The notes under the pieces: generated by a model
Databases searched by the model: none
What the model saw: only the letters and a program-made list of their open reading frames with translations
What the model was told of the DNA's origin: nothing
Assembly: GCA_030762935.1 (NCBI GenBank)
Contig: CM060890.1
Span: 61,940,765 to 62,004,764 of the forward strand
Source: Hymenopus coronatus
Taxonomy: Eukaryota; Arthropoda; Insecta; Mantodea; Hymenopodidae
Direction: 5' to 3'
Length of the DNA: 64,000 nt
Part shown: positions 34,145 through 44,837 of the stretch, one piece after another
Numbering within the stretch: the first letter of the stretch is position 1
Layout of the letters: each line of letters opens with the position of its first letter
Position numbers and translations under genes: made by a program

Positions 34145-34285
34145 TAAAGCTTCCTTCTAATTTAGTGGCTAGATGCATGCCCGCAAAAAGAGATGGTCAG
34201 TTTGTGAAGGGTGGAGTGAGATTTGGTCAACACCAAAATCAACAGATCCGTTTCATTGTGGATCACGTTTTATGAACAAGGTTTT
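34145..34285 (+). repeat. second copy of the 25.0-kb protein-like repeat
   Basis: Related to about 25,020-25,150. Here the frame is open from TCTAATTTAGTGGC to TGA, reading NLVARCMPAKRDGQFVKGGV then RFGQHQNQQIRFIVDHVL. The 25-kb copy keeps GGVRF, HQ-QQ and RFI-D in the same register but has one internal stop. Conservation of residues through base changes suggests both derive from a coding mobile element that I do not recognise. Confidence 0.5.
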
Positions 34286-34847
34286 TTTCTTTATCACTGC
34301 CTGACCAAGCTCCACACTTTCAGAGCTTTTTGTAGTTTGGAGATCTTCACATAAGAACAGAGTTGCTCCTATATTTAGGAAAATTCAATATTCTTAGTAT
34401 CCTGGCATACTTACATCCAATTGACTCCCACCTTTCGCATTGGAGTAAGCCTTCCCAAAATGATTTGAGATTTCCTTGTGGTTTACCGCAACAATTAAAA
34501 TCTGTTGCGAAATTTAATATCGTATCGACATGATATGGTTAGGAAAACCGATGAGCAACCAAAATATTGTAGCTCAAATTCCGCACATGCTTCTAAATTT
34601 ATCCGTCTGATTCTACCCTTCTAGTTTCTTAATCCTCTTCGGCTGTATAAGTGTTTTTTGGGTATTCAGTTTGTTCATCCTAATTAGATGTTCTGTCAAT
34701 TTTTGTTAGAAACTGTGGTTTTATCTTCAGCCCTGTATATAACTTCCCCAATTTTTAGCCAAAATGTTTTGAAAATTTTTTTACGTTATACCTATTTTAT
34801 AAAAAAATTACTAGTCTACTAGAAAATTGTTCATGACATACTTAAAA
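34286..34847. other. no feature recognised
   Basis: AT-rich low-copy DNA. Confidence 0.5.
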
Positions 34848-35090
34848 TTCCGTCTCGTTAGCACAGTGATATGCTTTTGTCTGTAACGCGGAGGCCCAGT
34901 TTCAGTTCCTGGTACCAGCGTGGAAGGCCTATCATCACCACACCCCGCGAAAAGAGGACACCTCAGTTTCAACCTTGCCTAAATGCCAATATCAAATTAT
35001 CTCCCTGCAATTTCGTCCCGGCCATTGATCGACAATCGGGTTGAACACTAGTCATCGACATACCATAATAGAATGAGGTTTTTGATCTGC
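34848..35090 (+). mobile_element. tRNA-like SINE (SINE-E1), probable
   Basis: A region of about 240 bp starting CCGTCTCGTTAGCACAGTGA, a tRNA 5'-end-like A box, followed about 40 bp later by CAGTTTCAGTTCCTGG, a degraded B box. The remainder is GC-richer and contains CCCTGCAATTTCGTCCC and GATCGACAATCGGGTTGAAC. No second copy and no target duplication were found. Confidence 0.5.
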
Positions 35091-36430
35091 ACCGTTTTAG
35101 GTCTTTCATAAGTATACTACGTTAGGTATTGAATGTTAATGGACGTCACATGCTGTTTAAGATGGGAAATGTGGAAGGTATGTGTCCCTACTATGATTTT
35201 CGACTGATAAAGTCTGGAGTACATAAGTCACATAAAGGCAGTTATTATTGTCTACTTTAGTGACAGCCATTTGTGAACTTTATTACGCATAATCAGTTGA
35301 CACTAGGCAGTTTGAGATTATGTATTTTGTCACGTGATAAACCTTATCTGATAACTTAACAGCGAGGATTTATTTCGACAGCTGACTTATGACTTACTCT
35401 GTATTTTTCTGCTTTCCTTCATATATATACACATAAATATGAGCAATTATTGTTTTCACAATGTCATGAATAGATACTGTTTGACTGACATCTGTTACCG
35501 TAGCTGAAAATAGTTACCCAGGTTTTAACGAAATAATTTCAAGTACAAAAGAATGTAATTAAAATGCAATGGTTCTATGGTGTCTAAATTGTATAGAAAA
35601 GCAGTACTGTTTATATAGGAATATGCAACCTCCACTGCACACAATGTCTTTTCCTCCATCGAATGGTTCGTTGCGGGTTGCCTGTCAAGTGGTTCGGGCT
35701 TTGTTCATTCTTACCATAATAAATAGGTAAGGAATTATGTGGATGTTTAATCCTAGAGATTTTTGATGCACCTCTCGGGTGTTTTGATAAATATTGAGGC
35801 GTCCAGCTCTCTCCTGTCAGCCAAGCGATAAAAACAAATCGTTCTGCGTGTAAATTCCACCGTGACGCTGGACACACCAATTTACTATAACCCTATAAGT
35901 ATAGCTTTATAACTTTATTTTTACAGGCTTCCACTTTACAGCAATTCACAGTTGCCTCCTACAGGTATTCCTATCCTCACGCTGTCTCTCTTGCTTGTCC
36001 CTCTTCACCATGGCAGGGCGGATTCCTTCGACCACGTTTCTCTAGGTCTCTAAGCTTCCTTATGCCTGGAACAATCCAGTTAAAGGTACTTTAGGCCACC
36101 ACTCCTACGACATACGCTATATGTACCTATACCACTGCAGACACTTTCTTTCTATTCTATGGATAACTGCTCATCTGCACCCATTTCTTGTCAAATTAGG
36201 TATTCGTTGCCTGATGTAATATTCCAACCTCTAGGTCCTCACCCTGCTAGTGAGCAACGGAAAGTAGGGAATTGATTGTGGGGTGAGGTACTCTGGGGAC
36301 TTAGTGTGCCTCGGGACCGGTACAATAGCCGAGAAGGTCCAGCGGGAATATGAAACCTAGTCAACAGAGGCAGTGGTCAGGTACTCCAAATACGGACGTT
36401 GGCAAAGCACTGACAACCGTTCTACAAAAA
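35091..36430. other. low-copy stretch, no gene identified
   Basis: 35,600-35,880 (minus, 89-codon frame rich in W, R and H) and 36,230-36,420 are GC-richer, but no domain is recognisable. 35,400-35,600 is AT-rich. Confidence 0.4.
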
Positions 36431-36930
36431 GTCTAATGTGTTCCATTCACATGACCTTTTCTAGCTCTTCCACAAATAAAACTTTCCCAACTTTCCTTTT
36501 TGTCTACGTCGTGCTAATTGAGATAAACATTAGCGGAAACTTATTTGTAAGTGATAGGGAATTAAGGGAATGCAATAGGCTAAAGCGATATTCAAAGTTT
36601 GTCTCTATGTGAAACTATTGAAAGTTGGTGCTCTTTTGCATTTTCGGAAGTAAAACATAAGAGATGACACAAAAGTTGACTTTCCGCTCCAGTTTAAGTA
36701 GTTTAAAATTGAAACCAAAACAAGGAATATCTTGGAATTGACCAGCTTAAAAAATGTATAGGTGTGACAAAATGTGTGTTAATGAGATCTTTATTTTTTT
36801 ACAGTAAGTTTTTGTTTATCTCTTTCGGTTGCGAGCTACACAAAAGGCATCCAGAATGAAGAGGTCATCAGAGACTATTCCCAGGAAATTCAAGAAAGCA
36901 AATTGCGTTTATTATGAAAAAATCTTAAAA
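36431..36930 (+). repeat. HPR array 1, unit 1 (3' truncated)
   Basis: Plus copy from GTCTAATGTGTTCCATTCAC to CCCAGGAAATTCAAGAAAGC and an AT-rich tail. It lacks the 3' half and is followed without spacer by the 5' terminus of the next unit at about 36,931. Confidence 0.82.
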
Positions 36931-37763
36931 AAATCTGAGGTGTTCTGTTCACATAACTTTCGCTACAGATCCGCAAAAAGTTATTGCTAAAAATTTTATG
37001 CTTCTATTTACTTCATGCTAATCGAGAAAAAAAAAAGTAGCAGAAAAAATCTTATCACTTGCTTCCTTGAAAGTAGAAGCGAAATAACGGAGTACTATAG
37101 GTTAAAGTGATAGTCAAAAGCTCGTAGCTATATGACTGAAATTCCTTTGTTTGTATGGACAGGAGTTGACAAATTCCTGTATGAGAAAAGTATAAGATTT
37201 TTAAAGCTGAAAGCAAAAACAAGGCATATCTAAAAAACAATCAACTCCACGAAAAAAAATATATAACTTAAATTGTGTGTTTTAAAGTGCTCTACATTTC
37301 TTATCTGGTAAGATTTTGTCCATCTCTTACGGTTTAGCAGTTATGCAAAATTCCGTAAAATTCACCCAGCATAAAGTTGTCTTCAGAGGCTATTCCCAGA
37401 AAATTCAAAATATGCATTTTACTTGTCAGGTAAATATCTTTAATATACGATGTTTAATAAAAATCGTTGGAACCATTTTTTAGAAAGTAAAAACTTTCGA
37501 AAAACATTCCATGTAAAGGGTAGTTTGGGGTGATGAGATGTTTCTCTAAATCTTCGTGTCGCATCTCTGGAAGATACTAAACTTAAATACCAAGCTTGGT
37601 ATTTTACTGACTTATCGTTTTTGAGTAATCGTGTTCAAAGACACACACACGCACATTTTTTGATACAGGGGGCCCTAAAACATATATTTCCGGTGAAATT
37701 TCGGTATCGAATTTTTGGTGAAGTGCAATACCTTCTCTATACACTATGTACAAGAGAAAGTAA
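36931..37763 (+). repeat. HPR array 1, unit 2 (near full length)
   Basis: Plus copy from TCTGAGGTGTTCTGTTCACA to TACACTATGTACAAGAGAAAGT. The right arm of the 3' hairpin is shortened. The internal palindrome is conserved with one change (AAATACCAAGCTTGGTATTT, a perfect 20-bp palindrome here, about 37,585-37,604). Confidence 0.85.
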
Positions 37764-38078
37764 TACAGCACTTTAATCCAAATCGTTAGAAAAATCATTT
37801 GGAAAAAAGGTGAAAGGCTTTTGGGGGTGAAGAATTTTCTTGAAAATCTTCGTGTCCCATTCTCAAATACCAAGTTAGCTGTTTTACAGACTTCATTTTT
37901 GAGCTGAATTCCCCATAAATACACACTGAGATACACAGTTTTCTAAAATTGCTTTTCTTTGGATTTAGTGTTATAAAACATGTATTTCCGGTGAAATCTC
38001 GGTTTCCAACTTATGGGTAGAGTACTATACCTTCTCTATCTACCATACATTGTACATGCGTGCTATAGGAAGTAAAAC
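37764..38078 (+). repeat. HPR array 1, unit 3 (3' part)
   Basis: 5'-truncated plus copy starting at the TTTAATCCAAATCGTTAGAA block directly after unit 2 and ending GTACATGCGTGCTATAGGAAGT. Completes a head-to-tail array of three. Confidence 0.8.
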
Positions 38079-38098
38079 ATCATTATGTTTCTAGTAAA

Positions 38099-38420
38099 AG
38101 TAGATAAAGCTACAGAGGAAAACAAAGGGGGAAAATTAAAATAAAGCTTGAGGATAGGGAATTCTTGTAGAAAAGGAACCACCTTCGCTTTCCCCTATGG
38201 TCATAGTCAGGAGAAATCAGTATGTTTCTATGTAAAAAGAGATAAAATAAGACAGGAAGGAAAAATCTTGAGGATAAGGAATTCATGACAGAAAAGGAAC
38301 CACCTCTGCTTTCCCCTACCGACACAGGCACGAGAAAACACCGGTAATCGAACATGCGAGCCTCGCAACTTATGGCGATTCTCGTTCGGTGCAGTAGTTG
38401 ATAGAAACCCAGCTTCCAAC
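38099..38420 (-). mobile_element. tRNA-like SINE (SINE-F) with internal duplication
   Basis: On the minus strand a B-box-like GCATGTTCGATTACCGG (about 38,358-38,342) follows a tRNA-like stretch (AATCGCCATAAGTTGCGAGG). The body contains two direct units of about 110-120 bp (38,099-38,218 and 38,235-38,340), each with CTTGAGGATA(A/G)GGAATTC and GAAAAGGAACCACCT. A 148-codon minus frame spanning the segment is explained by this duplication and is not called a gene. No flanking duplication found. Confidence 0.55.
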
Positions 38421-39082
38421 AGGTCTTACCTGTTTCCATATTTTTATGTGCTAACGCCACAAATCCTCGTAATATCAACGGACCATAAACTTCCCCCACT
38501 ACTACGAATTTCAGGTACGTGTTATTTCGGTGCACACACATTTTAATGCATTCCAATTCGGTTCTAAATATATAACCTGCAAGTTTTCATTTTCCAGAGA
38601 ATAAAAAAAAGTGTGTGGCACAGAAGCACCGTTTGCAAGCAACGCTTAAAATAAATTTAAAGCACACAAATCTCTGAATCACCTCGACGATTCCTGCAGA
38701 GAGGATTGGAAGGGCGAGGTATACGCGACGAGCTAGCACTAATCCTGCTGGCCAATATCACACAGTTTTGGGCTGCAGCCCCATTCCGTCCGGCCCAGAT
38801 AACGCCATGTTATATGGCCACGTCACATATAAAGTACGTGGCAGAGGAATGGGGAACGTCGACATACGCGTGGCGGTGGCGCTTATGATACCGAGCTCTC
38901 GTCCTAACACACATTTACCTCTCCGTGGAAAATATACACCTTTCGCATTTTAACACGACACAACAGCGTGACGGCTTTCATGGACCAAGATCAAACAGGA
39001 TGAGATTTCATTACGTTGCCAGAGGAGGGAGATCCTCACTTTATCCTATTTACACATTGTCTCTTAAGTTGAGGCATCTGTG
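38421..39082. other. CpG-containing GC-richer island (38,690-39,050)
   Basis: 38,700-38,970 has several CpG clusters (CGACGAGCTAGC, CGTCGACATACGCGTGGCGG) and two overlapping 60-61 codon plus frames without recognisable domains. No copy elsewhere in the window. Candidate exon/promoter island or unknown retroelement. Confidence 0.35.
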
Positions 39083-39917
39083 AAAAATCTGATGTGCCCC
39101 ATTCTCACGACTTTCTCTACTTATATATAACAAAGTATTGTTAATAAGCTTATTCCTCTTCACTTCATGCATTCCAAATAAACATTAGCAGAAACGGTTT
39201 TATCTTTTAGTTCCTCATAAGTAGAAGGAGAAAAGGGGAATACGCTAGACTAAACCGATAGTCAAATGTTTTAAAATGTGGTTGCCACTATAAAGAAATC
39301 CGTTTCTTTGCGTGGCCAGGTGTTGACAATTCCCGTATGTGAAAAGTGTAAATATTTTAAAACTGAAAAACAACGAGGTATATCAGAAAAACGGTAAGCA
39401 CTACGAGAAAAATGTATATATCATAAATTGTGTGTTTTAACGAGTTCTACATTGTTTGTTAAGTAAGTTTTTGTCTCTTTCTTACGGTTTACCCGTTATG
39501 CAAAATTCATCTAGAATAAATATGTCTTCAATTCAAGATATATTTGTCATGTAAAAATTCTTTAATATACAATGTTTTTGAGAAAATCAAAATTTTCGAA
39601 AATGTTTCCGTGTAAAGGGTATTTGGGGGCGAGAGGATTTTTTTGAAAATCTTCGCGTCACATTCTTGCAAAGATACAACTGAAATACCAAGTTTGATAT
39701 TTAACGAACTTTTAGTTTCTGGTCTATACTTCCCCCTTTCCCTCACACACTGACAGACAGACACATATATGGAAATTCTTCTAAAAATGCATTTTTTTTG
39801 GGATTCAGGGGGTCTCGAAACATACACCTCCGGTGAAATCTCAATATCAAATTTTTGGATGCAATACAATATCTCTTGTATACGCTATGTACATAGTATG
39901 TGTCGAAAAAATAAAAA
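39083..39917 (+). repeat. HPR array 2, unit 1
   Basis: Plus copy from ATCTGATGTGCCCCATTCTC to a 3' hairpin CGCTATGTACATAGTATGTG followed by TCGAAAAAATAAAAA. It is joined directly to the 5' terminus of the next unit. Confidence 0.87.
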
Positions 39918-40806
39918 TATGATATATTCCATTCACATGACTTTCTCTCCATCTCTGCAAAAAAATATTGCTAAAAAGCTGAGGCTTCTATTTACCTTAT
40001 GCTAATTGAGAATACATTAGCAATATATTCTTATTACTTGCTTCCTTGTAATTAGAAGTGAAATAAGGGAGTACGATAGGTTAAAGTGATAGTACAAAGC
40101 TGGTTGCTATGTGACTGAAAATCCTTTGTTTGTATGGACAGGAGTTGATAAATTCCTCTATGAGAAAAGTATGTTTTTCGCTGCTGAAATAAAAAACAAT
40201 GAATATATTAAAAACGTTCCACTCCACGAAAAAAGTATATATAACAAATTGTGCGTTTTAATGTGCTCTACATTTTCTGTGTGGTAAGTTTTTGTCTTTC
40301 TCTTACGGTTTAGCAGTTATCCAAAATCCGTAAAATTCATCCAGAATAAAGAACTCTTTAAAGGCTATTCCTAGAAAATTCAAGATATTTATTTTATTTG
40401 TCAAGTAAATATCTTAAATATGCGAGATTTGAATCAAAATCGCTAGAGCTATTTTTAAGAAAATCAAAATTTTCGAAATTTTTTCCATGTAAAGGGTAGT
40501 TTGGGGTGATGGAATTTTCTTGAAAATCTTCGTGTCGCATCCTTGGAAGATACCAAACTTAAATACCAAGTTTGGTTTTTAACGGTCTTTTCATTTTGAG
40601 CTATGCTGCCCCCCCCCCCCCACACACACACACACTCACACACACACACAGACTGACTGACACACACGTACATTTTTCAAAAAATGTTTTTTCTCTATTC
40701 AGGGGGTCTCAAAACATATATTTCCGGTGAAATCTTGGTATCGACTTTTTGGGTACAATACAATACCTTCTCTATTATGTACATAGTACGTATAGAGAAA
40801 TTATAA
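39918..40806 (+). repeat. HPR array 2, unit 2
   Basis: Plus copy from TATGATATATTCCATTCACA to ATGTACATAGTACGTATAGAG. The internal palindrome is at about 40,561-40,580 (AAATACCAAGTTTGGTTTTT). It is followed by a simple tract of 13 C and a long imperfect (CA)n at about 40,608-40,668, the largest CA tract in any copy. Confidence 0.88.
40608..40668. repeat. C-run plus (CA)n microsatellite inside HPR
   Basis: About 13 C then ACACACAC... with occasional CTCA and CTGA interruptions, at the position where every well-preserved HPR copy has a short CA tract. It appears to be a microsatellite grown from the element's own sequence. Confidence 0.9.
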
Positions 40807-40904
40807 ATGAAAACTTATTTTAAGGAGTTCATTGGACTTGCTCCTAACGTTACTATAGATATTTATTTTTTGCAAATAAAAGAGACCTTCAGTCTACACG
40901 GTGG

Positions 40905-41135
40905 ATAAGAGAAGGTGTATTAACCCAACCAAAAATCTGATTCCGATTTTTCACCGGAAATACATGTTTTAAGATTTCCTGTGTGTGTTCGCGAGTGTGA
41001 ACAACACACCCCATCATCGAAAATGTTAAATACCAAACTGTATTCAAGCTTTGCAATTTTCAAAGACGAAACAGGCAGATTTTCATTAACCCCTCCCAAC
41101 CCCCCTCGCCAACCCAAATTTTTCTTTACATTTTT
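40905..41135 (-). repeat. HPR internal fragment
   Basis: Minus fragment: GAAGGTGTATTAACCCAACC, TTTCACCGGAAATACATGTT, GTGTGTTCGCGAGTG, up to an AACCCAAATTTTTCTTTACA block. It lies head-to-tail (minus/minus) just before the next full copy, so a third array-like pair is possible. Confidence 0.7.
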
Positions 41136-42006
41136 TTTTTACTTTCTCTATAGGTGCTATCTACATAGTGTTTAGAGAGGGTATTGTAATGCCCCCAAAA
41201 ATTCCATACCGAGATTTCACCCGAAATACATGCTTTCAGATCTCCTGAAAGCAAAAAAATCATTTTTAGAAAAATGTCCGTGTGTGTGTATGTGTGTGTG
41301 TGTGTGAGTGGGCAGCATAGCTCAAAAACGAAAAGTCCATTAAAAACCAAACTTGGTATTTAGGTTTGGTATCTTCCAAGGATGCGACACGAAGATTTTC
41401 AAGAAAATCCAACCAGCCCAAACTACTCTTTACATAGAACATTTTTCCAAAATTTTGATTTTCTAAAAATGGCTCTAACGATTTTTATTAAAATATCGTA
41501 TATTAAAGATATTTACCTGTCAAATAAAATGTATTTTTTTAATTTTCTGGGAATAGCCTCTGAAGACTATTTTATTCTGGATGAATTTTGCATACCTACT
41601 AAACCGTAAGAGATGGACAAAATGTTAGCACACAAAAAATGTAGAGCACGTTAAAACACACAATTTATGTTATGTATATTTTCTTGTGGAGCTGACTGTT
41701 TTTGAGATATTCCTTGTTTTTGGTTTCAGCTTTGAAAAACTTATACTTTTCTCAAACAGGAATTTGCCAACTCGTGTCCATACAAACAAACGAACTTCAG
41801 TTACATAGCAACCAGCTTTTGGCTTTCACTTTAACCTATGGTACTCCCTTATTTCGCGTCTACTTACAATAAAGCAAGAAATAAGACTACTTCTGCTAAT
41901 TTTCCTAGATTTGCATGAAATAAATAAAAGAATAATCTTATTAACAATAATTTGTTACAGATGTTTAGAGAAAGTCATATGAATGGAACATCAGATATTT
42001 TTTTTA
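41136..42006 (-). repeat. HPR full-length copy
   Basis: Complete minus copy of about 870 bp: ACTTTCTCTATAGGTGCTATC at 41,141; GTGTGTGTATGTGTGTGTGT tract at about 41,281-41,307; palindrome ACCAAACTTGGTATTTAGG at about 41,346; 5' end TAGAGAAAGTCATATGAATG, then GAACATCAG at 41,967-41,995. One of the least diverged copies. Confidence 0.88.
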
Positions 42007-42327
42007 GCTCCCACCCCTTATGTAGGATTGCCACCTCACAGGACTTGCAAGCGGGACCCTAGGGGTCAAAATACTGACGGGGAGGCTGAAGAACCTAGAA
42101 CGAATAGTCGGCTCGTAGGGAAGTGTACGATATGAAATGAAAGCGAATTGGATGATAGGAAAGATGGAGCAACTGGTGGAATAAGGGCGGGTAAAAGGCG
42201 GAAGACCAGATAAATCCCGCCCAGATGCCGTTTCGTCTACCACGAAGCCCTCATGCATATGCTTAGGATCGGAACCGGGCCACCTAGGTAGCAGGCGAGC
42301 GATCTAACAACTCTAATCTTTACATAA
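42007..42327 (-). mobile_element. SINE-C, most complete copy
   Basis: Minus-oriented retroposon of about 310 bp inserted at the 5' end of the preceding repeat. The head on the minus strand has GTTAGATCGCTCGCCTGC (A-box region) and CGGTTCCGATCC (B box). Core: GGCTTCGTGGTAGACGAAAC. Family part: CCAGTTGCTCCATCTTTCC, CATTTCATATCGTACACTTC, TTTTGACCCCTAGGGTCCCG. A T-rich run (A tail) and AGATATT on both sides (about 41,993 and 42,328) suggest a short target duplication, not certain. Confidence 0.75.
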
Positions 42328-43159
42328 GATATTAATGACGTGTCTGATATATTAATTTATATCGGTAACTTCAGATAGGAAATGCATGGTCCACGGTTAA
42401 ACATAAAACAGTTAGAAGGTAAGTGAAAGTCGGGTGAAAGCCTGGCTTGGAATTCTTTAAAACTCATATGCGAGTTTAGAGATATCGATTTTCATCAACT
42501 CATTATTCGCGTTCTGAAGAGTTACTGCCATAAAGTTCACTCAAATCTTGAACAGATTACTTGACAATGCGACACCATCTGTGGATATGATGCTTTATTT
42601 AGCCTACCCAAGAGACATTTATTTAATTGTTCTCAAGGCTTAATGTGTAACGCCAAAAGCTGATGACCCGAAAGTCATCGGTTCGTTTCCTTCCATGGAT
42701 TTAACTTTTCTTCTTTTTTTTTTTTCTTTTTTCTTTGAAATCCTCACGAAGAAGTGGTACTTGTGGAGAGATTTAAACTTGAAAAAAAAAGAAAAAAATA
42801 CTGCCTATTCTGGGAAGTTAATGCCATAACCATTAAACCAGAAAAGTGCGCTTTTCAACGACTCCTCGTTTTAGTCGTGTTTTCAACAAGTGGCAGACTT
42901 TAAGCATTGAAGCATTATACAAAGAACCATATTAAGAGCGAATATTTCTAAGTTTTGATGGAGGTTGCCTGTATGCATTTCAACAATTCAAACCTGCCAA
43001 AGATGACAACGGATGATTATCGAAGCGCGTCCTCCATTAAAATTTAGCGGAGAAGTTTTAGGAATGGGCGTCCATAAATGTAAAAAATTATACCAATAAC
43101 TTCAAAATTTTAATAGATAGACTAGAGGTATCCAACATCAAGCTACTTAAGACACTTCC
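42328..43159. other. low-copy stretch with tRNA-like fragments and a poly-Y/poly-R pair
   Basis: Near 42,660-42,710 (plus) a B-box-like GGTTCGTTTCC occurs. At 42,755-42,845 (minus) there is GGTTTAATGGTTATGGC and AGTTTAAATCTC, resembling a split tRNA-like head. Between them a T-rich tract (about 42,712-42,737) and an A-rich tract (about 42,779-42,799) are inverted relative to each other. These look like two degraded retroposons tail to tail; neither is complete. Confidence 0.4.
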
Positions 43160-43515
43160 TTATTCACTGAAAATATTTTGGTATAGCTTATTAACACCCA
43201 TTATAATTAGAATATCTTTATGTTAACTAATATGTGTCATAAATATTCTGCTAACAGCCTCTGAAGTCCTGTGTATGCCTAAACTGGTAAACCATAAGAG
43301 TTGGAGAAAATCTTAATAGGTATACAAAATGTAGATCTCGTTTAAACACAATTTTTTACATTTTACCGTTTCATAGATATTTCTAGTTATTGATTTTAAT
43401 TTAAAAACTCTTTTAAGACTTCTCAAATGGAATTTTCTTATTTATTTTTCTTGGTGAAACAAAGAAAACGGAACGTCAATACATCACATAGCAACCAACT
43501 CTTGACAGATTTCAC
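43160..43515 (-). repeat. HPR internal fragment
   Basis: Minus fragment with GCCTCTGAAGTCCTGTGTAT, TAAACCATAAGAGTTGGAG, CACATAGCAACCAACTCTTG. Joined directly to an oppositely oriented fragment. Confidence 0.7.
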
Positions 43516-43765
43516 TAAAAAAAAGTATGACAAATTGATAGTTTTATTGTGATACACTTTTTTGTAATGAGTAGGTTTTTGTCTATCTCCTACAGACTAC
43601 GAGTTGCACAAAAGTCATCCAAAATGAAGAGGTCTTCAAAGGCTATTCCCAGAACATTCAAGATATGCATTTCATTTATCATGAAAATATTTTAAACAAA
43701 GAGCATTTTAATCAAAGTCTCTGAGAAAATCAAAATTTTAGAAAAATGTTCTATGTTAACGCTGG
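43516..43765 (+). repeat. HPR internal fragment
   Basis: Plus fragment with TTTTTGTCTATCTCCTACAG, GGCTATTCCCAGAACATTCA, ATCAAAATTTTAGAAAAATG. Together with the preceding fragment it forms an inverted, end-less junction. Confidence 0.72.
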
Positions 43766-44690
43766 CGACTATCCAGATTCTTAGGGTTTTTTAGGGGTTT
43801 TTCGGTAGTCAGGCGAATGCTGTAGTACAGTGATTTCTCTCATCCCCTCCGAATTTTCTGCACCTTCATATCGTTTCATTCACGACTTAATTCATCCCTC
43901 ATCCTATTTGGTCTTTTTAAGGGTATGACGTGTCGGCAGTGGTGTTTCGGTGCAACGCGACATGGAGAATATACTACATATTTCCGTGGAACTCTTTCCG
44001 TTCCTCGGTTGGGTGCCAGAGTATATGGAGATAGAGCAAGGATTTTGCTACTTTCACCATATTTGTTCACACCCCATCTTGTAAACAACATATATCTGAG
44101 ACGTTATACTATTTAACTAATGCTAGCTTTATATGCTGGATAAAAAAGATAAACAGTAGATTTGTTTTCTTATAGAATAGGCACGCCATTGAATAAAATT
44201 GGCGCAAGTTCTTTCTAGGTACGATATAATGTGGCAATTTTAAATGAAAGCAAAACCCACCTCCAATGTTTTTGTTTTGAAAAATCCAATTATGGAATAA
44301 ATTACAGTTAAATATTAATAAATGTCATAAAATGTACAGCATCTAAGCAAAAAGAAATTAATTAAATGACAAAGGTTGCCAAAAATTGCGTATTTGTATT
44401 TTCGCACATTGTTATTAATTAAAATGTCCTCATTAATTTAGTATATATTTTATCGATATTAGTAGCGATAATAGTTATATTTTATATAGATTTCTAAATA
44501 TAGTACTGCATCTGTGTACTTTTTATTGTGAATTCCCTTTCACTTTAGAGCACAGACAAAACTTTAGCCCATCATTGACACTTTTGTGAACTCAAATTAT
44601 GTGGTATCTTTCTTTCTAAATACTGCTTTTCCTCCGATTTTGTTGTTGTAAAAGGGACTCGAATTCTCAGAAACAATTGCAGTATAAATT
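43766..44690. other. low-copy stretch, no gene identified
   Basis: 43,766-44,100 is GC-richer and ends the hairpin-repeat fragment abruptly (CTATGTTAACG|CTGGCG). It contains overlapping 63- and 71-codon frames on opposite strands, neither recognised. It may be a further retroposon. 44,100-44,690 is strongly AT-rich. Confidence 0.4.
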
Positions 44691-44699
44691 ATATGGAAA

Positions 44700-44837
44700 A
44701 CCATCTGATGTGTTACATTCACATAGCTTTCACTATCTATCATGGAAGAAAACTATTCTTACAGATAATATTTTTTTACTATTTCATGCTGCTAATCAAT
44801 CTAAACATTAACGGTCTTATCATTTATTTTTATTTCC
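44700..44837 (+). repeat. HPR 5'-end fragment
   Basis: Plus fragment: CATCTGATGTGTTACATTCAC, CTTTCACTATCTATC, TGCTGCTAATCAATCTAAAC. It is abruptly joined to the 3' end of an inverted copy at about 44,838. Confidence 0.8.

Noticed and set aside
38110..38556. 148-codon minus ORF
   Set aside because: Explained by the direct duplication in SINE-F; the peptide contains the repeat twice.
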